DNA from: Hymenopellis radicata
Lineage: Eukaryota; Basidiomycota; Agaricomycetes; Agaricales; Physalacriaceae
Assembly: GCA_015501595.1 (NCBI GenBank)
Contig: JADNRX010000020.1
Span: forward strand, 186,001 to 250,000
Length of the DNA: 64,000 nt
Direction: 5' to 3'
Notes under the pieces: generated by a model
Seen by the model: the letters and a program-made list of their open reading frames with translations, nothing else
The model's database searches: none
What the model was told of the DNA's origin: nothing
Position numbers and translations under genes: made by a program
Part shown: in pieces, positions 11,291-23,977 of the stretch
Layout: each line of letters begins with the position of its first letter
Position numbering within the stretch: the first letter of the stretch is position 1

Positions 11291-12615
11291 ACTACCAGTC
11301 AGTATTGCAAGTCGATAAAACTGAAGGGGGGCTCACGAGGAAGCACAATCCGGAGATTATGTCTGGCAGCGCAGGGAGGAGAGTCATTTATTATATATGT
11401 CCGAATGATTCCACTGTAAATGGGGATAATGCACGACATCCAAGCTGATCATAGGGAACTCGAAAGTCGTGACTGCCTCATGGCCAAAGATATTTCACAT
11501 CATACACAGCCGCTTTGACTCGTTCTTCACATACCTGAGCATTCCGAGGCCTGAATGAGATATCCGCGCTTCCAGCGCAAGTCGGGAATGAGAAATCTCA
11601 CTCTGCGTAGTTCCAGAGCGGCACACAACTTGAAGCGTACATGCCTCGGGGGAATTAATCTGGTCTGAGTCAGAGCGCACGTACGTCCTAGAACTGACGA
11701 TGAACAATAGGACCAACCCGCTTGGGGATGGTCTAAGCTGCCTCGATAAGGGTCTCGTCAGAGGAAATGACTCACTACGCGGATTAACAGGAAAACCCTC
11801 ATGAATGATCAAAAGATAGAAGTCAAAAGCGGCACCTACCGTGCCCAAATGAAAGTTCCTCTGACTCGCATCAGCACCAAGATCCGCGCGAGTCACTAAA
11901 ATCCAAGAGTCACTCCGAAAAGTGCCTTCATTTCGATCTGGGGTACATTGTCCTAGCGCTAGAACGCATGGAAATACGGAGAAATGCGCGGGGAACCTGC
12001 ACGAAGAAACATTGTGATAAGCATCCCAGACTTTTACTCGAAGCGGCAACGCACTACTTAATGCTTACCGTTCAATGACTGGCTGCAAGGCACACGGAAC
12101 AGCGAGCGGTTCAGGCAGAACACGGAGGTAAGAAGGAACTGCAATGTTCGGCCCCCAAGATAAACAAATACAAATACTTGACGGGCTGGCGCGTCCCATC
12201 TTCTTCTTCTTCAGATGTCATCGCCACAGCATCCGTAGAAGGACGGAATTGTCAAGTGAGTGGTCTAGTATACGGCTCGCCCATTACACTTTGTGCACGA
12301 TATAGGAAGAAGGAACTTCAACTAAACGATCGAACAAAGTGGCGCACGATGTCTTCAATTCTAAATTCCAAGTAATTCTAAGTGGGTAACCTGATAGTCC
12401 AAAAAGCCAACAAGAGCGAGATTGAGGTATGGTATGAATACGTAGATAAGTACAGTTGGATGTCGATGCTCTAACTACTAGGTATGTATGAAAATAATGA
12501 GAAAAAAGGACTTGTGAATTGTTGTATACAGAGCAATGAGTTATTAATCCACCTACCAGGAGTTACCGACGTATTAATATATTATTCTATCTTTCGCCAC
12601 AGACTTTATCACGAT
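11291..12615. other. Stretch without a recognisable gene
   Basis: A 184-codon minus-strand frame (11495-12049) is the only long ORF. Its composition does not resemble any family I know and I could not extend it by splicing, so it is not called as a gene. 12100-12600 is AT-richer and looks non-coding. Confidence 0.45.
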
Positions 12616-15405
12616 TTACTGGGAAGTAATCTCGAGCGCGTCCATCGCTAGGCCTAGAGGATCCATGCCCCCAGATCTAATGGCGCGCACCTCAGAGCCA
12701 TTCGCATGGTTGAAGAACACCTCCGGGCTGGTGCACGCAGCAACTGCGCGGCGCATGTGGGAGGTGAGGAACGATAGTCCAACTTGATAAGCAGCTGGAG
12801 AGAAAAGACGCGTCAATAAACATCTTGAAAGACGACATCGATGCGAAAAGAACGCACAGTTCATCCAGCCGAAGCCTTCTCGAGGCACCATCTTAAAGTC
12901 GATACCCTGGTTTCCATACTCGGCATCCACCAAATGTGAGAGCTTCACCGCGTCGAACTGAAATGAGGCGTATTTTTAGAGTGCGCTGTGTCCATGGCGT
13001 CAATCAACATACCTTCTCTGGCACCACGCCATTGAAATCGACAAAGGCCGTTGTCATCCTGCCAGCCGGTCATCAACAGAGCAAAACAAGAATAGAAAGA
13101 CGCATACATGTAGAGGAATCGATAAGCCAGCCGTTGCGCCTCTTCGAGATAGCCGTAGCGTTCCAATCCGACCCACATCATAATCTGGTGGGGAGGCCTG
13201 CATTACAGATGAGCACAAATATCCCCGCGAAGATCAGAACACCTGCCATGCGTATCTGCGAAATGAAGCTCAAGTGACCTTGTCAAACACGTAAGAAACG
13301 GAAACATACGGGTAGTCCCACTGTCGGTTAGGCCGATCCAAAGAGATCTTTCCCCGCGACTCCTCCGTACCAGACACTACACCACCCAGCACCTCGAACT
13401 TCTTGAGCGATTGCGTACTGGAAACCCATCACTCGGTCAGCTCCCGTTAACGACAAAGATGGACGACATACACAAGCTTTTGACATTGGTCTTCGCTCGC
13501 ACACCCAGCCCAAAGCGCCCAGAACGCTGTTACGCTCTCATACAGGATTTGCTTCTCTGTGGCCGTATCGTAATCGAAATAGAGATTCTTGCTCTCGTTC
13601 CAAAGGTACTTGTCTATTCTCTCCTTCCTGAACGCTGCCCGCTGGAACCACTCATCACTGCACTGCGCTCGCTTCCGCGAACTCTCACGGCTCCGGTTCG
13701 CATAGGCCTTGGGCGACGGAGGGAACGGCGCCAACGGGAAATCCTCCTCCAACTCCAATTCATCATCAAATACCTCCCGGATAGCAGTCCCAATATCCAC
13801 CTCGTACTTGTACAAGAGGGCCTGGAGGTCGATGGTAGCCAGGTTGGCGCAGCGCTTCTCGAACCGGTACGTCGTGTCATGTCCCGACTCTCGCACAGCA
13901 CGATCATGGAGGAAGTATTCGTCGAGCTTGGGCTCTTTGAGACTGCCGTCGTTATACTTCTCGCTGAACTCCAGTACAGATAGCCCATGCTTCTCCGCGT
14001 ACGGCTCCAGGATGTGGGTGAAGTGGGACGCCTCGGTTTCGGGAGGGATACCCAAGCCGTCGGGTCTGTACCGCGACAATCCGGTTTTGGGATCCATACG
14101 AGGCTCCGCAACCCAAACGGTATGATACTCCTTGATAGCAGCCTGGATGGCTCGCTTGAGCCATGCACGGTTCTCATCGACATCAGACTTGTCAAGCTGA
14201 TTGTAGATCTGCAAGGCCATGTCCGTGAGGAACGGAGGCTGCGTGCGACAGAGATAATAACTTCGGCTTCCGTTCAAGATCTTTCCATAGTGCTTGATCT
14301 CGAAGATGAAGTGGTCGACCATACCCTTGGCCATGGAGATCTGGCCGTCGACGAGGAGGCCGAGACTAATAAAGTACGAATCCCAATTGTAGAGCTGAAA
14401 GAGTCCCTTGAGGAAAGAAGCTAAACACCAAAGCAGGAGACATACCTCGTTGAAGCGCGCGCCGGGAACGATGAAAGGAATACCCTTCAAGGACTTGCCG
14501 CCTTTTCCATCATCGACTTCATTCATGGCCAGCGCGAGGATACCCGGCTTGTTGTTGAGGCTTTTCACAAATACAGGATCATCCGGCTTCTCTGGCAGCA
14601 CTTGGACGTCTAGTTTCATATGGGGTTTGTCCTTGGCCACCTTGCGGTAGTACTCGGCCATGGCTGGTTCGCCATGGGGGACGTAGATCCGGGGATTAAT
14701 CTTTCCAGTGCGGTTCTTTGGGTCGGCCGTTATGATTTCCAAGCCGTCGCCGTCAATGCGGCGGGTGAGAGAGTGCCAAAAGGAGTTCTTAATCATACGT
14801 GACAGACGGTCGACGGGGTTCTCTGTTAAACGGGCTTCGTCGAGGACAATGCGCTTGCGGTTGTGGTCTTTGGCAAGGGCGAGCTCTTGGAGGAGGTTGG
14901 AAAGCATGTAAGTGCCCTAAAACGAGTCAAAGGGTGAACGAGAAGGAAACAAGACACGACGAACGCGTATGTCAAAAGTTTTGAAACCGTTGCTCGTTGC
15001 AGTGCCCAGCGCCATCATCTTCGGTCCTGCGTCGGTGACGCTGATTTGAAAGTCGCCGTCGGTGTCCTCTTGCTCCAGGACGACCCGAATGGTCTCCTCC
15101 ACGTCGATGAGGAAACGACGAGGGCCTCCGCTTACGCTCTTCTCGTCATGAGACATCCTACGTGGCCGTAAATGCCAGTCTTCCTGGAACGCGGGTGCTT
15201 TCTTTGGCTTGTAGCCGTGAATTTGAGACTATGTGTTGTTAGTTTTTGTACCCTTACATAGCCAACGACGTACATGACTATATGTCCGCGACCTGGTGAA
15301 AGACTCGCCGCCGCCATAGTACGCGGCAGCGTCGAGGTGAGGATGCTTGGCGTCGCGCTCGTCGACAAAGGACACGCCAGTGGGATGATTAACGACGGGC
15401 GCCAT
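12616..15405 (-). CDS. NTH1: Neutral trehalase (GH37), with one frame conflict near the 3' end
   Basis: Cytosolic trehalase, hydrolysing trehalose to two glucose. Exons: 15405-15274, 15228-14965, 14916-14446, 14394-13472, 13417-13310, a 13-nt micro-exon 13255-13243, 13197-13108, 13058-13013, 12957-12858, 12794-12616; about 775 residues, normal for fungal neutral trehalases. The Ca2+-binding loop [12 protein letters not shown] identifies the neutral type. The GH37 core follows: [61 protein letters not shown] (probable catalytic Asp) and PREGFGWMN (probable catalytic Glu). The micro-exon encodes YAWQ, joining WDYP to PHQIMMW as in relatives. As read, however, it leaves the next exon one base out of phase. 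It is either an assembly or sequencing indel, an unusual donor two bases on, or a real mutation. Confidence 0.9.
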
Positions 15406-15588
15406 GAAAGAGATGGTGGTGGTAAAGAAACAGGAAATCTGGGGTAAATCAGGTTAACACCAATTCAGTTCCCCCCCGCAAAAGTTTTGTCCACGTGCTG
15501 TGCACTTCACTATTCGCGACCGTCAGTCCCCGTCGTCAACGGCGGGCTCTAAAGGAACCGTCGTGTTCTCACCTGTTCGCCCGAAATT

Positions 15589-16666
15589 TTAGTGGTGATG
15601 ATGGCAGCCGTCCAAGGCGGATATGACGTTGAGCTCGGATCCTGGGTCTACTTGATAGCTTCCGGCACAAGCAATGGTGCCTTTTATACTGTCAGTGATA
15701 GCGCCCTGGCGTAAGCCTTCTCTGAAAGAACCGAAAACCGGCGATTCGTCATATACGCGTGCTCTTCCACTTAATATACACTCGCTTAACAGTCTTTGGG
15801 GATCCTCACTGTTCAAAACCGTCCAAGAGTTCTCCGGCTATCAGCATCTCGACCTGAGGTACGAACATTAATGAACTGTACGCGTAAAGATAAACCGCTG
15901 GAATGTTCCTCCCATTCAGTTCCAAAAGGTAATAGGTATATGATGGATTCATGTGGATCTTGCAGATGAGGCAGTTCGAAAGCTTCGTGGGTCAAAACAG
16001 CCCCACCCATCAAGTTCATGTGAACAACGAAACACAAATGACAGGTTGCAGTTGAGGACGAGGGTGGATCCACAGCAAGGCTCCGAAAGGACTGCAAGAC
16101 GGATGAAGAAATAGAGTCTTCTGCTAAAATAGCACATCCGAGTACGATTATCCATTCACCTTGTGTGTCCAATACAACGTGGGCATGACGTTGAACGAGT
16201 AGTATTACACCCAAGGGTCGAGGACAGGGCGTCCAACCAATGTTATGAGCACCAAGAAGGATTCTCGTCATTGCGAAGCGGTGGTCGGCGATCGCCACGC
16301 CTGTCAAGTAATGTCGAATGCAGGAAGTGATGTGTTTTTCCGGGCCGTCCTTCTGTGGCTCGAGGCGACTGTGAAGCAGATATAGAGAAATGGAGTGCTC
16401 CATTTTCGCGTCCAAAGCGGCGTGTTGCGCGCGTTTAATGGATCTGACTGAAAAGTCGATGGCATCCGCTGACAGTGCGCTGAGTGATTGGAGTGCGGGA
16501 ACGGGTGTGTCTGGTCCGGAAAAAGAAGACACCATAAGGTCGAGATCTGCGAGCCAAGAGCATTATACAGATCCTCGGACACCAGCAACGCCAGGTGAGC
16601 GAGATGGGCTTTGGGAGCTGTAAGAGATATTGAAGATATGACAAACATAAAAGAAGACGTCGACAT
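15589..16666 (-). CDS. Unrecognised protein, exon structure uncertain
   Basis: The longest continuous frame is 16535-15813 (240 codons). Protein-like frames on both sides (from the ATG at 16666 with MSTSSFMFVISSISL, and 15816-15589 ending GCHHHH) suggest a longer spliced gene. A plausible internal intron follows VVLDTQ (gtgaat ... tttagcag), joining to EDSISSSVLQSFRS. I do not recognise a domain. It is encoded just upstream of neutral trehalase on the same strand, with about 180 bp between. The 5' exon junctions could not be resolved with consistent phase. Confidence 0.42.
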
Positions 16667-16689
16667 CGCAGTGGGTAGAGTCCTAACTC

Positions 16690-17790
16690 TGTAAACTAAA
16701 AGAGCACGACCTTAGACGACCGCGACTCGCGAGCCGAGTGCAAGGATGTGAAGAGCTGTACGCGTTCAAGGAATTGGAGTGGGGCGTCATCGACATCTGG
16801 ACAGACGTCGGCGCCATGGATGAGGTGACAGTCAACGAGCGCAGTGTATAGCTGCACCGTTGTTTGAATCGGGATGTTTCCGCGTCCAAGGTGGTGCTCG
16901 AGGTTAAAGAGACCGCCATGAGTACAGACCTGGGCGACGTCGGCTTTGTTCTTATAATGGTCACCGAATATGTTGCGGAGGGTGGACGTAAACGTGACGC
17001 CTACGTATTTTTCGCTGCGGTGGAAAGGGATGACATCAGCCTCGAATGTGAAGTGGCCGATGGACTTGTTGAACGCGCCAAAGGCCATGATGGAGGATTT
17101 TTTCGCACTGATCTCGAGAAACTTAGCGCGACACCAGTCGGCAAGGTCGTTGAGATGACTCTGTAAGCCGGCGCGAGAGTAGGAGATGATGACGATGTCG
17201 TCGGCATGTTCAAGATGGCTGATGTGGACTTCGCGCAGGCAAGCGTCGTCTGCGCGGTCTGGAAGCTGAAAAGTGGAAAGGAACATAAGGTTGGCGAAGC
17301 GGGGTCTCCCATGAGGACTCCGCATAAGGATTTGTAGTCGTCCGAGATATGACCGCCAGTCATTTTGGCGTATAAGGTACGCAGCCAATCGAAATATCTG
17401 CCTGTTAGACGGGCGCGTGCCAGTTTTAGCCAGACAGAGGCCTGATTCATCGCAGCGAACACATTCGAAATATCGACAAACGCGACGTAGAGAGTCTTCT
17501 TCGTCGCGCACGCCTGTTCAATCAACGTTCGGAGGATGAAGATGTTGTTGTTGGTGTGATAATGTGGACGGAATCCGTTTTGAGAAGGAGGAATCAAGTG
17601 TCTCTCTTCCGCGGCGCGTGTCGGCTTTGAATTGAAGATAATCGATGCGAACCGCAATAAGCAGCTTTGGAGGCCAATGATGCGGTAGTCCGACGTCGTT
17701 TGGGTCGCGAGGATCTCGATCGTCCCCCGTTTTGGGAATGCCGGCAATGAACGTCAGCAGCCACGATGTAGGAACGTCGGTCCTCGAAAG
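16690..17790 (-). pseudogene. LINE-type (non-LTR) reverse transcriptase fragment, frameshifted
   Basis: Two overlapping frames together spell one RT domain. The first (to about 17290) has YRIIGLQSCLLRF, QNGFRPHYHTNNN, VAFVDISNVFAAMNQ and GVLMGDPASPTL. The second picks up with STFQLPDRADDACLREV and the active-site block HLEHADDIVIIS (HADD in place of the usual YADD). RT-family sequence continues to FLERVQLFTSLHS. A frameshift lies near 17285-17295. No endonuclease domain, start codon or terminal structure was found, so this is a dead internal fragment. Similar RT sequences are scattered through Agaricomycete genomes. Confidence 0.85.
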
Positions 17791-18163
17791 GCACTAATCA
17801 CGACGGCGGCATCAGCCAAAGTCCGTTAGCTAGAGGCAAGCTTAAAGGTTCCATCAGATGCCACCCATGAAGCCGTGGTATGGCTTGGGGACAGAACACT
17901 GATGTGATAACGAGTACGAAAACGTACAGGCAGACAGGGCAGCCATAATTGCGAGGTCAAATTAAAAACAGCACGTTGATCTTCAAGATATGCGTCATGA
18001 GGAACGCAATCATCATATCGCCTAAGAAGCATCCCGGTACAGAAGGCCATGCACATCGCATCACCGTCGAACACGCTTTGCTTGAAAGATATGGCAAATG
18101 AAGAGCATGATATCCGTCAGAATATACAAAACATACAACATATCACGTACGCGCATCTGAACA
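17791..18163. other. Short intergenic stretch, nothing seen
   Basis: It lies between the RT fragment and the 3' end of the nucleoporin gene. No coding signal was supported on either strand. Confidence 0.5.
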
Positions 18164-19968
18164 TCACCTCACACTCAATCTACTTAACCCTAGATCCCCA
18201 TTCTTCCCACTTCCATTTCCAACATTCCTATCTGTATCAAGCTCATTGAACGGATCCCGGACACTACCCGTCTTCGTGCGCCACAGTTGGGTATACAGCC
18301 CCTTGATCTTTTGCAGCTCTGCGTCGAGAACAGCAGTCTTACTGGCGAGCGCGAGGAAGATGGAGTGCTGCGCTTGAAGGGTCGCCGTTATACCTTGAGA
18401 AAGAAAAAAAATGAGGAAGAATCACGAGTGAATAGATGTCGGGAAGCATACCATGAGGTGTATACTGAGTCTGCTGAGCCATCGACGCCAACTTGCGTTC
18501 GATTTGCTGCCACGCACGATATTAGCACTAGATATCATGTGCAGGACGTAACAAACCTCGATCGTCGTTTTACACCAAACCAGTCGTTCCCGCATTTGCT
18601 TGGACAGACGGTTGAAGAATCTACAGATGTTTTTCATCATGAGAGTGACACATTCGAGAACTTCAGACTCACTCAAAGGGAAACGACGCGTGGTCTTTCA
18701 GATGGGGGTGGTTCATCTGCTGGCTCTTGTGCGCATCGATGATTCGCATAGCGGTTATCGTGTCTTCAACCGCCTGTTCCGTCTTGGCCTTCAGATCTTT
18801 CGTGTGGTGTACATCAGAGCGGATGAAGGAAACCGTGTCAATTAGTTCCTGCATAATACGTTAGTGGCAGATTCCCGTAGAAGAACGTAAATGTCCACCT
18901 TATGGAAGGACCGCAGCTGTTCTTGGCTTTTCACCGGCTCTTCGCCCAACTTGCGCTGGGAAAGGTCTTTGCTGATCTGTATCCGACCTTGTATATGCGA
19001 TCTGTCGGACTGTCAATCGAGGCAAATAATACTCGAATATTGCGTACTCTATTTCCTCAAACTGCCTTTTGAGGGCGTCCGGCAGATCATTGAATTTTGT
19101 CGACTTGGTGAATAACGGCGCCCCAGTATTCTGGGGAACGGACGCACTAACAACATTGATGAGATATGATTGGAATTAGAGAATCAACAGACGCACGTCG
19201 ATTGTTGTTGCTGTTGCGGTTTACTGAACAGGCTATTACCGAACGCGGGTATTGTTGGCTGGCTCTGTAGACTAGAGTTCCCAAACAGCGAGCCCGACTG
19301 TTGCTGCTGTTGGTTCTGCTGCTGATTCTGGTTCTGACCAAACGTGCTGTTCCCAAATAGTGAGGTTCCGGTTCCGGTGCCACCAGACTGCCCAAACAAG
19401 CCGGTGGATGGCTGCTGTTGCTGCTGCTGGTTTTGGTTCGTAGACTGCCCAAAAAGAGATGGCTGTTGGCCAAATAACGAGGTCGTCCCAGTGGCTGCAG
19501 GTTGTTGCTGCTGATTCTGATTTGACTGGCCAAATATGGATGAGCCACCGCCGAACGTAGAGGGCTGTTGTTGTTGCTGCTGCTGCTGCTGGGGCTGATT
19601 TTGTTGGCCGAACAGCGATGTCGTCGGTTGCTGCTGCTGCTGCTGGTTCGACTGCCCAAATAATGATGGCGCCGCCGTTGACTGCTGCTGCTGTGGCTGA
19701 CCGAATAAAGATGGGGTATTCGTCGACGGTTGCCCAAAGATAGATTTGTTTTGCTGCTGCTGGTTATTCTGACCAAACGCACTAAACGCGTTGGTGGCCG
19801 GTGCCGTCGTGGATGCGCCAAATGCGTTCGTTTGTCCACTGGGCTGACCAAACGCGCTCGTCGTTGACGTCGTCGCCGGCTTCAAGCCAAAAGCCGATGC
19901 ACTAAATAAAATATATTAGTTTTGCTTCGGATTATGTGGCAGAACGCGCACTTTGTTGCAAACGACAT
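18164..19968 (-). CDS. NUP57: FG nucleoporin NUP57/Nup54 (482 aa)
   Basis: Central-channel nucleoporin of the Nsp1/Nup62 complex. Eight exons fit exactly: 19968-19952, 19901-19197, 19146-19048, 19001-18899, 18848-18673, 18620-18557, 18506-18452, 18393-18164. A tiny first exon encodes MSFAT. The N-terminal half is FG repeats (about a dozen SLFGQ/SIFGQ/AFGQ units) separated by polyglutamine runs. The C-terminal half is the conserved alpha-helical part: KFNDLPDALKRQFEEIES, GRIQISKDLSQRKLGEEPV, QELIDTVSFIRSD, then the coiled coil FFNRLSKQMRERLVW and LQAQHSIFLALASKTAVLD. That part mediates assembly with NSP1 and NUP49. The tail LYTQLWRTKTGSV is also family-like. No defects were seen; the CAG/CAA tracts may vary in length between strains. 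Confidence 0.93.
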
Positions 19969-22718
19969 TGCTCACGCGAAATCAGTGGTGGAAAGAGGAA
20001 GACTTTCGGCAGGCAAATGCCGATCACTTCTTCTTCCTCCCATGATGAGACCAAAACTATAGGAGTCAACAATCCATACACTGTCAGCCGAAGAGAGCTT
20101 TCAAAACACTCTGACTAGTCGGTTAGGATAATTTCACTATACTGTATTTTGCTTTTCTGACAGAAAAACAACGAAAACAGTTGTTCTCTTCTTCTCGTAA
20201 AACATACCCGGAATGCTCAGGCTCTTGAACCGTTAAGCTGGTCCAGGAACTCTCGGGAATAACGCCACTGACTGCGCCTAAACGACGATGAATGTTTCTA
20301 CGCGCAGCGTGATCCTTGTGGCTCCCCGCACCTCAGCGTCTCCACGCGGAAAGTACTGCACTTTCTGATGAGACCGCCTTGTGACTGGCTGTGCAAACTT
20401 CGTCCAAGTCTCTGGGTCATCCTGAGGTAGTCTTACAGCGTACATGGTGAGAGTTTTCTCGGCTAGAAATAAATGGTGGATGGTCCTTTCTCTCTCCTCG
20501 CGCTTCGCTTTCATTAAAACTAATGCGACAGACGGAATTGAGCTCCAAGACGCGCTTCTGAATAAGCAGCCGGAACCGAAATAGTATCCCCACCGATGTA
20601 AGTGTTGCAGATACGGTCACGTTAATTTTCTGACATCTTCTTTCCAGAATCTCAGTAACCGGCTTGCCTTGCATGGACTAGCATGAGAGCCACTGTGCTA
20701 ACTTTACGCCGCGCAACGTGCCACGGGGCCGATTTTTATCTGGTGTTATCGTCAGCGGCCCTCCGAAATGAAAGACCGCCCTACTATTTCTACTATCCAC
20801 GCAATAGACGCGTAGGCTAATTTGGCAGTCCAATCAGACCCGTTGGTCGTGGAAAATCCAGGACCGCAAACTGGATATTTCGCCCAGAATAGACTGTCGC
20901 CCTTCATGACAACCCGTTACAGTCCCAAGTCAACGGTTTGCCCTCCGTCTCCTGTCTTACCAGTTCGTTGGTGGGGGGACCTTACCGTCTGCTACGTGTT
21001 CTAACATTACGCACTACTGCTGCCCCAGATTCGGATTGTTATACATAATTCAGCGCCCGCCTCTGGCTACATTTTTCACCCAGCCTCGCTCTCTTTCGCA
21101 TTTCGGACTCTGAGGACGCTTGTGGACCACGATAACGCGCTGCGATTGGTATCCACTGCCAACATGTCACTGAATCGTTCGGCTTGTGTACCGAGAACCA
21201 ATGACAATTATCATGAGCTAAATTTCTGAAGTACACGCATGCGCCCACCCGCGGGATACATGTAAACCTGGGCTCACCGTCATGGGAGGTTTGCCAATGG
21301 CAATCATGACAAGGCGGATGATGAAGGGATATGACATCTCAACAGGTACAGGGACCGAGAAGGACCGATGGGTACCTTTTTCATTATATTCCCGCAAAAT
21401 TTCCATTTGATAACGGGAGCCTATTTTCAAAATTTTTATATGGGAGGAGATGGGAGGTTTCACAGTCCGCGCTCTAGACGCGCCACAGGCTTGTCTGTCG
21501 CAGTCCGTCGCGAACTCTATAACGTGCGCACATACTCTCCACATAGGGACATTTCAAACATTAACATAGCGGTTTTAGACGCGTCACCCATTTCTGAACT
21601 ATTCAAACACGCGGTTCATCGGTCAGAGACTGCCCGACCAGTCCAGACCTTGATGTCGCCCGAGGAGCCTCAGGTAAATAAAGCGCAATTCAGCTCGTGA
21701 CAGGAACCTTATACAAGGAACAAGGCATGCCTGCCCCACAAGCTCCGGCATGGTGAGGACCGCGTCCATACATAGAAAGCTTGGCGATTTGAGCTCGCAC
21801 TTCGAAGCATGAGCAAAGTATGGGTATTTCGGTCGTATGTGGGTAGCCGTATGCTCTGACCTCGTGTTAACTTGCATCCTCATAGACTCAGAGCTTATGT
21901 ATGCTGCCACTTGACCACGCGTTCGAGAAAATGAACGAGGAACAGCAGAACACGAATCAGGCACAGGGGCTCATCGATCGGGCCATTTAGACATGGGAAT
22001 TGACCTTGTTTTAACAGTTTACCTCCGTTCTTGGCTTGTTACAGGATCCGAGTCTTCCACCCGTGCCGCCACCACCGCACCGTCCTGTGTGGGTACGAAA
22101 CCAGGTCAGCGCGACGAAACAGGGAGAGCGCTCCCACCCCAGCCACCAGTTCCCCGTCCTTCGTTCTGATTTTGGCCCAAGGCTCTGAGAACAGCGTGCG
22201 AAACGTGGGAGAGGACCATCAGATTTCGTCGTTGTTTGGGCGGTGAGTTACCAACACAGCTTGCCTCGGGACGTTTTTTCAAGGTTATTCATGACCGTCG
22301 CTACGCATAATAGGGAAAACTTCGGCACGCCGATATTTCTCCTGCAGTAAACAACCAGGTCCCAAAGCTTCTGAAACCTCGCTAGGCTGATCGAGATTAG
22401 GCAACGGAGAGGTGCAATCTGATATAACTCTATTCAAAGCATGATGTGACCTTACGTTGGGTTCAGTAGCCAACCACACGGATTACTCGAATTGATGGTC
22501 AACCTGTCACAAACACGAATCTCCATATGTTCTCCATCTAGGCCATTTCTCGAGGTCCACAATCCTTCATTTTAGAAGCTTCGCCAGATCTGCCTTGAAT
22601 CTCCCGCCTCCGATTTCCCTTGTTTGTCCTGACGTCCACCGGATATTTTTCTCCTTTCATCATATATAAAGCTTGTTTCGTCCCTTCAAGCTCCCTCTCC
22701 TTCCCCAACGCACACATC
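19969..22718. other. 2.7-kb gene-poor stretch
   Basis: No ORF exceeds about 115 codons and none shows recognisable protein composition or consistent splice structure. It may hold promoter and 5' UTR sequence of the WOPR gene on its right; C/T-rich runs between 22600 and 22718 (e.g. CTCCCTCTCCTTCCCC) directly precede that start codon. Confidence 0.45.
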
Positions 22719-23977
22719 ATGTCCTTCGTTCCGCACTACGGCAATGGGACTATGAGTAGGGCACTCACACACCCTTCACTTCGTGCGTGTTCGCGTTATC
22801 ATGTGTTATCGCGACATTCATGATATCTTTAGACCTTCGGGATGCCCATGACGCTCAAGTTATACTTGAAGCTGTTCGACGAAATATACTCCCCCTCATA
22901 AAGCGACGACTAGTCGCGAGCGAACGAGATCAACTTGAAGCTGGAAATGTCTTCGTTTGGGAGGAAGCGGATGATGAAGGTTAGTGCCACTCTAGCGTCC
23001 GGCGATCTGGAAAGTGATGATGATGCAGGTGGTCTGTTGCGCTGGACGGATGGGCGTCGGTGGTGAGTGAAATTGCTGTACATTCGCGTCAGCCTCAGTC
23101 TAAAGGAACGCCAGGTCACAAAGTCGGATGCGTGGCGACTACCTATTCTATGAAGAAAAAGTCGAGACGACACAAGACGAGCGGGACGCCAAGGCTGCAC
23201 GACGGTACGCTAAATCCCTCACTCTTGAGTATCGCGTCCGCTGACCTTCATTCCTTCAGCGCCAAGCGAGCTGCGGACCCGACCGCCGTCATCCCGCCCC
23301 CCACTCGACGTAAAGACCGTCCGTCAAAGCCCAACGGCTTGACCAAACAGACGTACTCTGCACTGGTTTATCTTCCGGGCGTTAAGGAGGGCCGGAAATG
23401 GCATGTGGTAGCTTATTTCTCGGTAAGGCTCCGACTCTTGTTGCATCATTCATCTAGTGTTTGACGGAGTCTACAGGGGAAGGAGTATGCGCACCTCCCG
23501 GTGATTGACCAATATGAAAACTTGCGGCAAATTCAAGTGCCCAAAGGCGTCATAATGACGACCAAAACTGTGCCGCTCAGGTCAGACCGGTTTTCGGAGT
23601 ATTCAGATGATGCGGACAACAACGAGCGCCAGGCGCAGCTAACGATGACCGGCGACTCGAGCTCCTCGTCAAGTCCTGTGTCTCCCTCGAGGTCGTCATC
23701 ATTTTCCCTACCGTCACCGATGCGAAACGACACTCTGCAGCTATCTCAACTCGACCTGACAGGGTTTAACTCGGAGGGCCACGAGTACAGACGAACCGCT
23801 CTCCCATCGCTGTCTACGATTGAATACAACCATCCCAAACGCCCAGAGTTTCACAGAAGTCGGAGTGACGGCGCGACACCTCGCCGGGGTCTGCTCCCAC
23901 CCCCACGAAGCTCGCCGTACGCGCCCTTGAGCGCAGAGGATCGAAGGGTACTAAATAGTTTCCGGATAGTATTATAG
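22719..23977 (+). CDS. WOPR-domain (Gti1/Pac2/Wor1 family) transcription factor (332 aa)
   Basis: Fungal DNA-binding regulator of morphogenesis and development. Exons: 22719-22782, 22833-22979, 23029-23062, 23115-23204, 23260-23422, 23477-23977; every junction keeps phase. The first WOPR half reads THPSLHLRDAHDAQVILEAV, IKRRLVASERDQLEAGNVFV, GGLLRWTDGRRWSQSRMRGD and YLFYEEKVE. The second half reads RKDRPSKPNGLTKQTYSALV, KWHVVAYFSGKEYAHLPVI and YENLRQIQVPKGV, so both DNA-contacting lobes are complete. The C-terminal 150 residues are Ser/Pro-rich and low complexity, typical of the activation region. The start is the first ATG after a C/T-rich leader. Named fungal members switch cell type or control virulence; the role here is inferred only from the family. 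Confidence 0.93.

Noticed and set aside
11495..12049. 184-codon minus-strand ORF
   Set aside because: No recognisable domain, no convincing splice extension and atypical composition; left as unassigned sequence.
13411..13983. 190-codon plus-strand frame
   Set aside because: Antisense to the largest trehalase exon.
19147..19851. 234-codon Ser/Arg/His-rich frame on the minus strand
   Set aside because: It is a frame-shifted shadow of the NUP57 FG/Gln-rich exon; the Gln codons read as Ser/Asn in the other frame.
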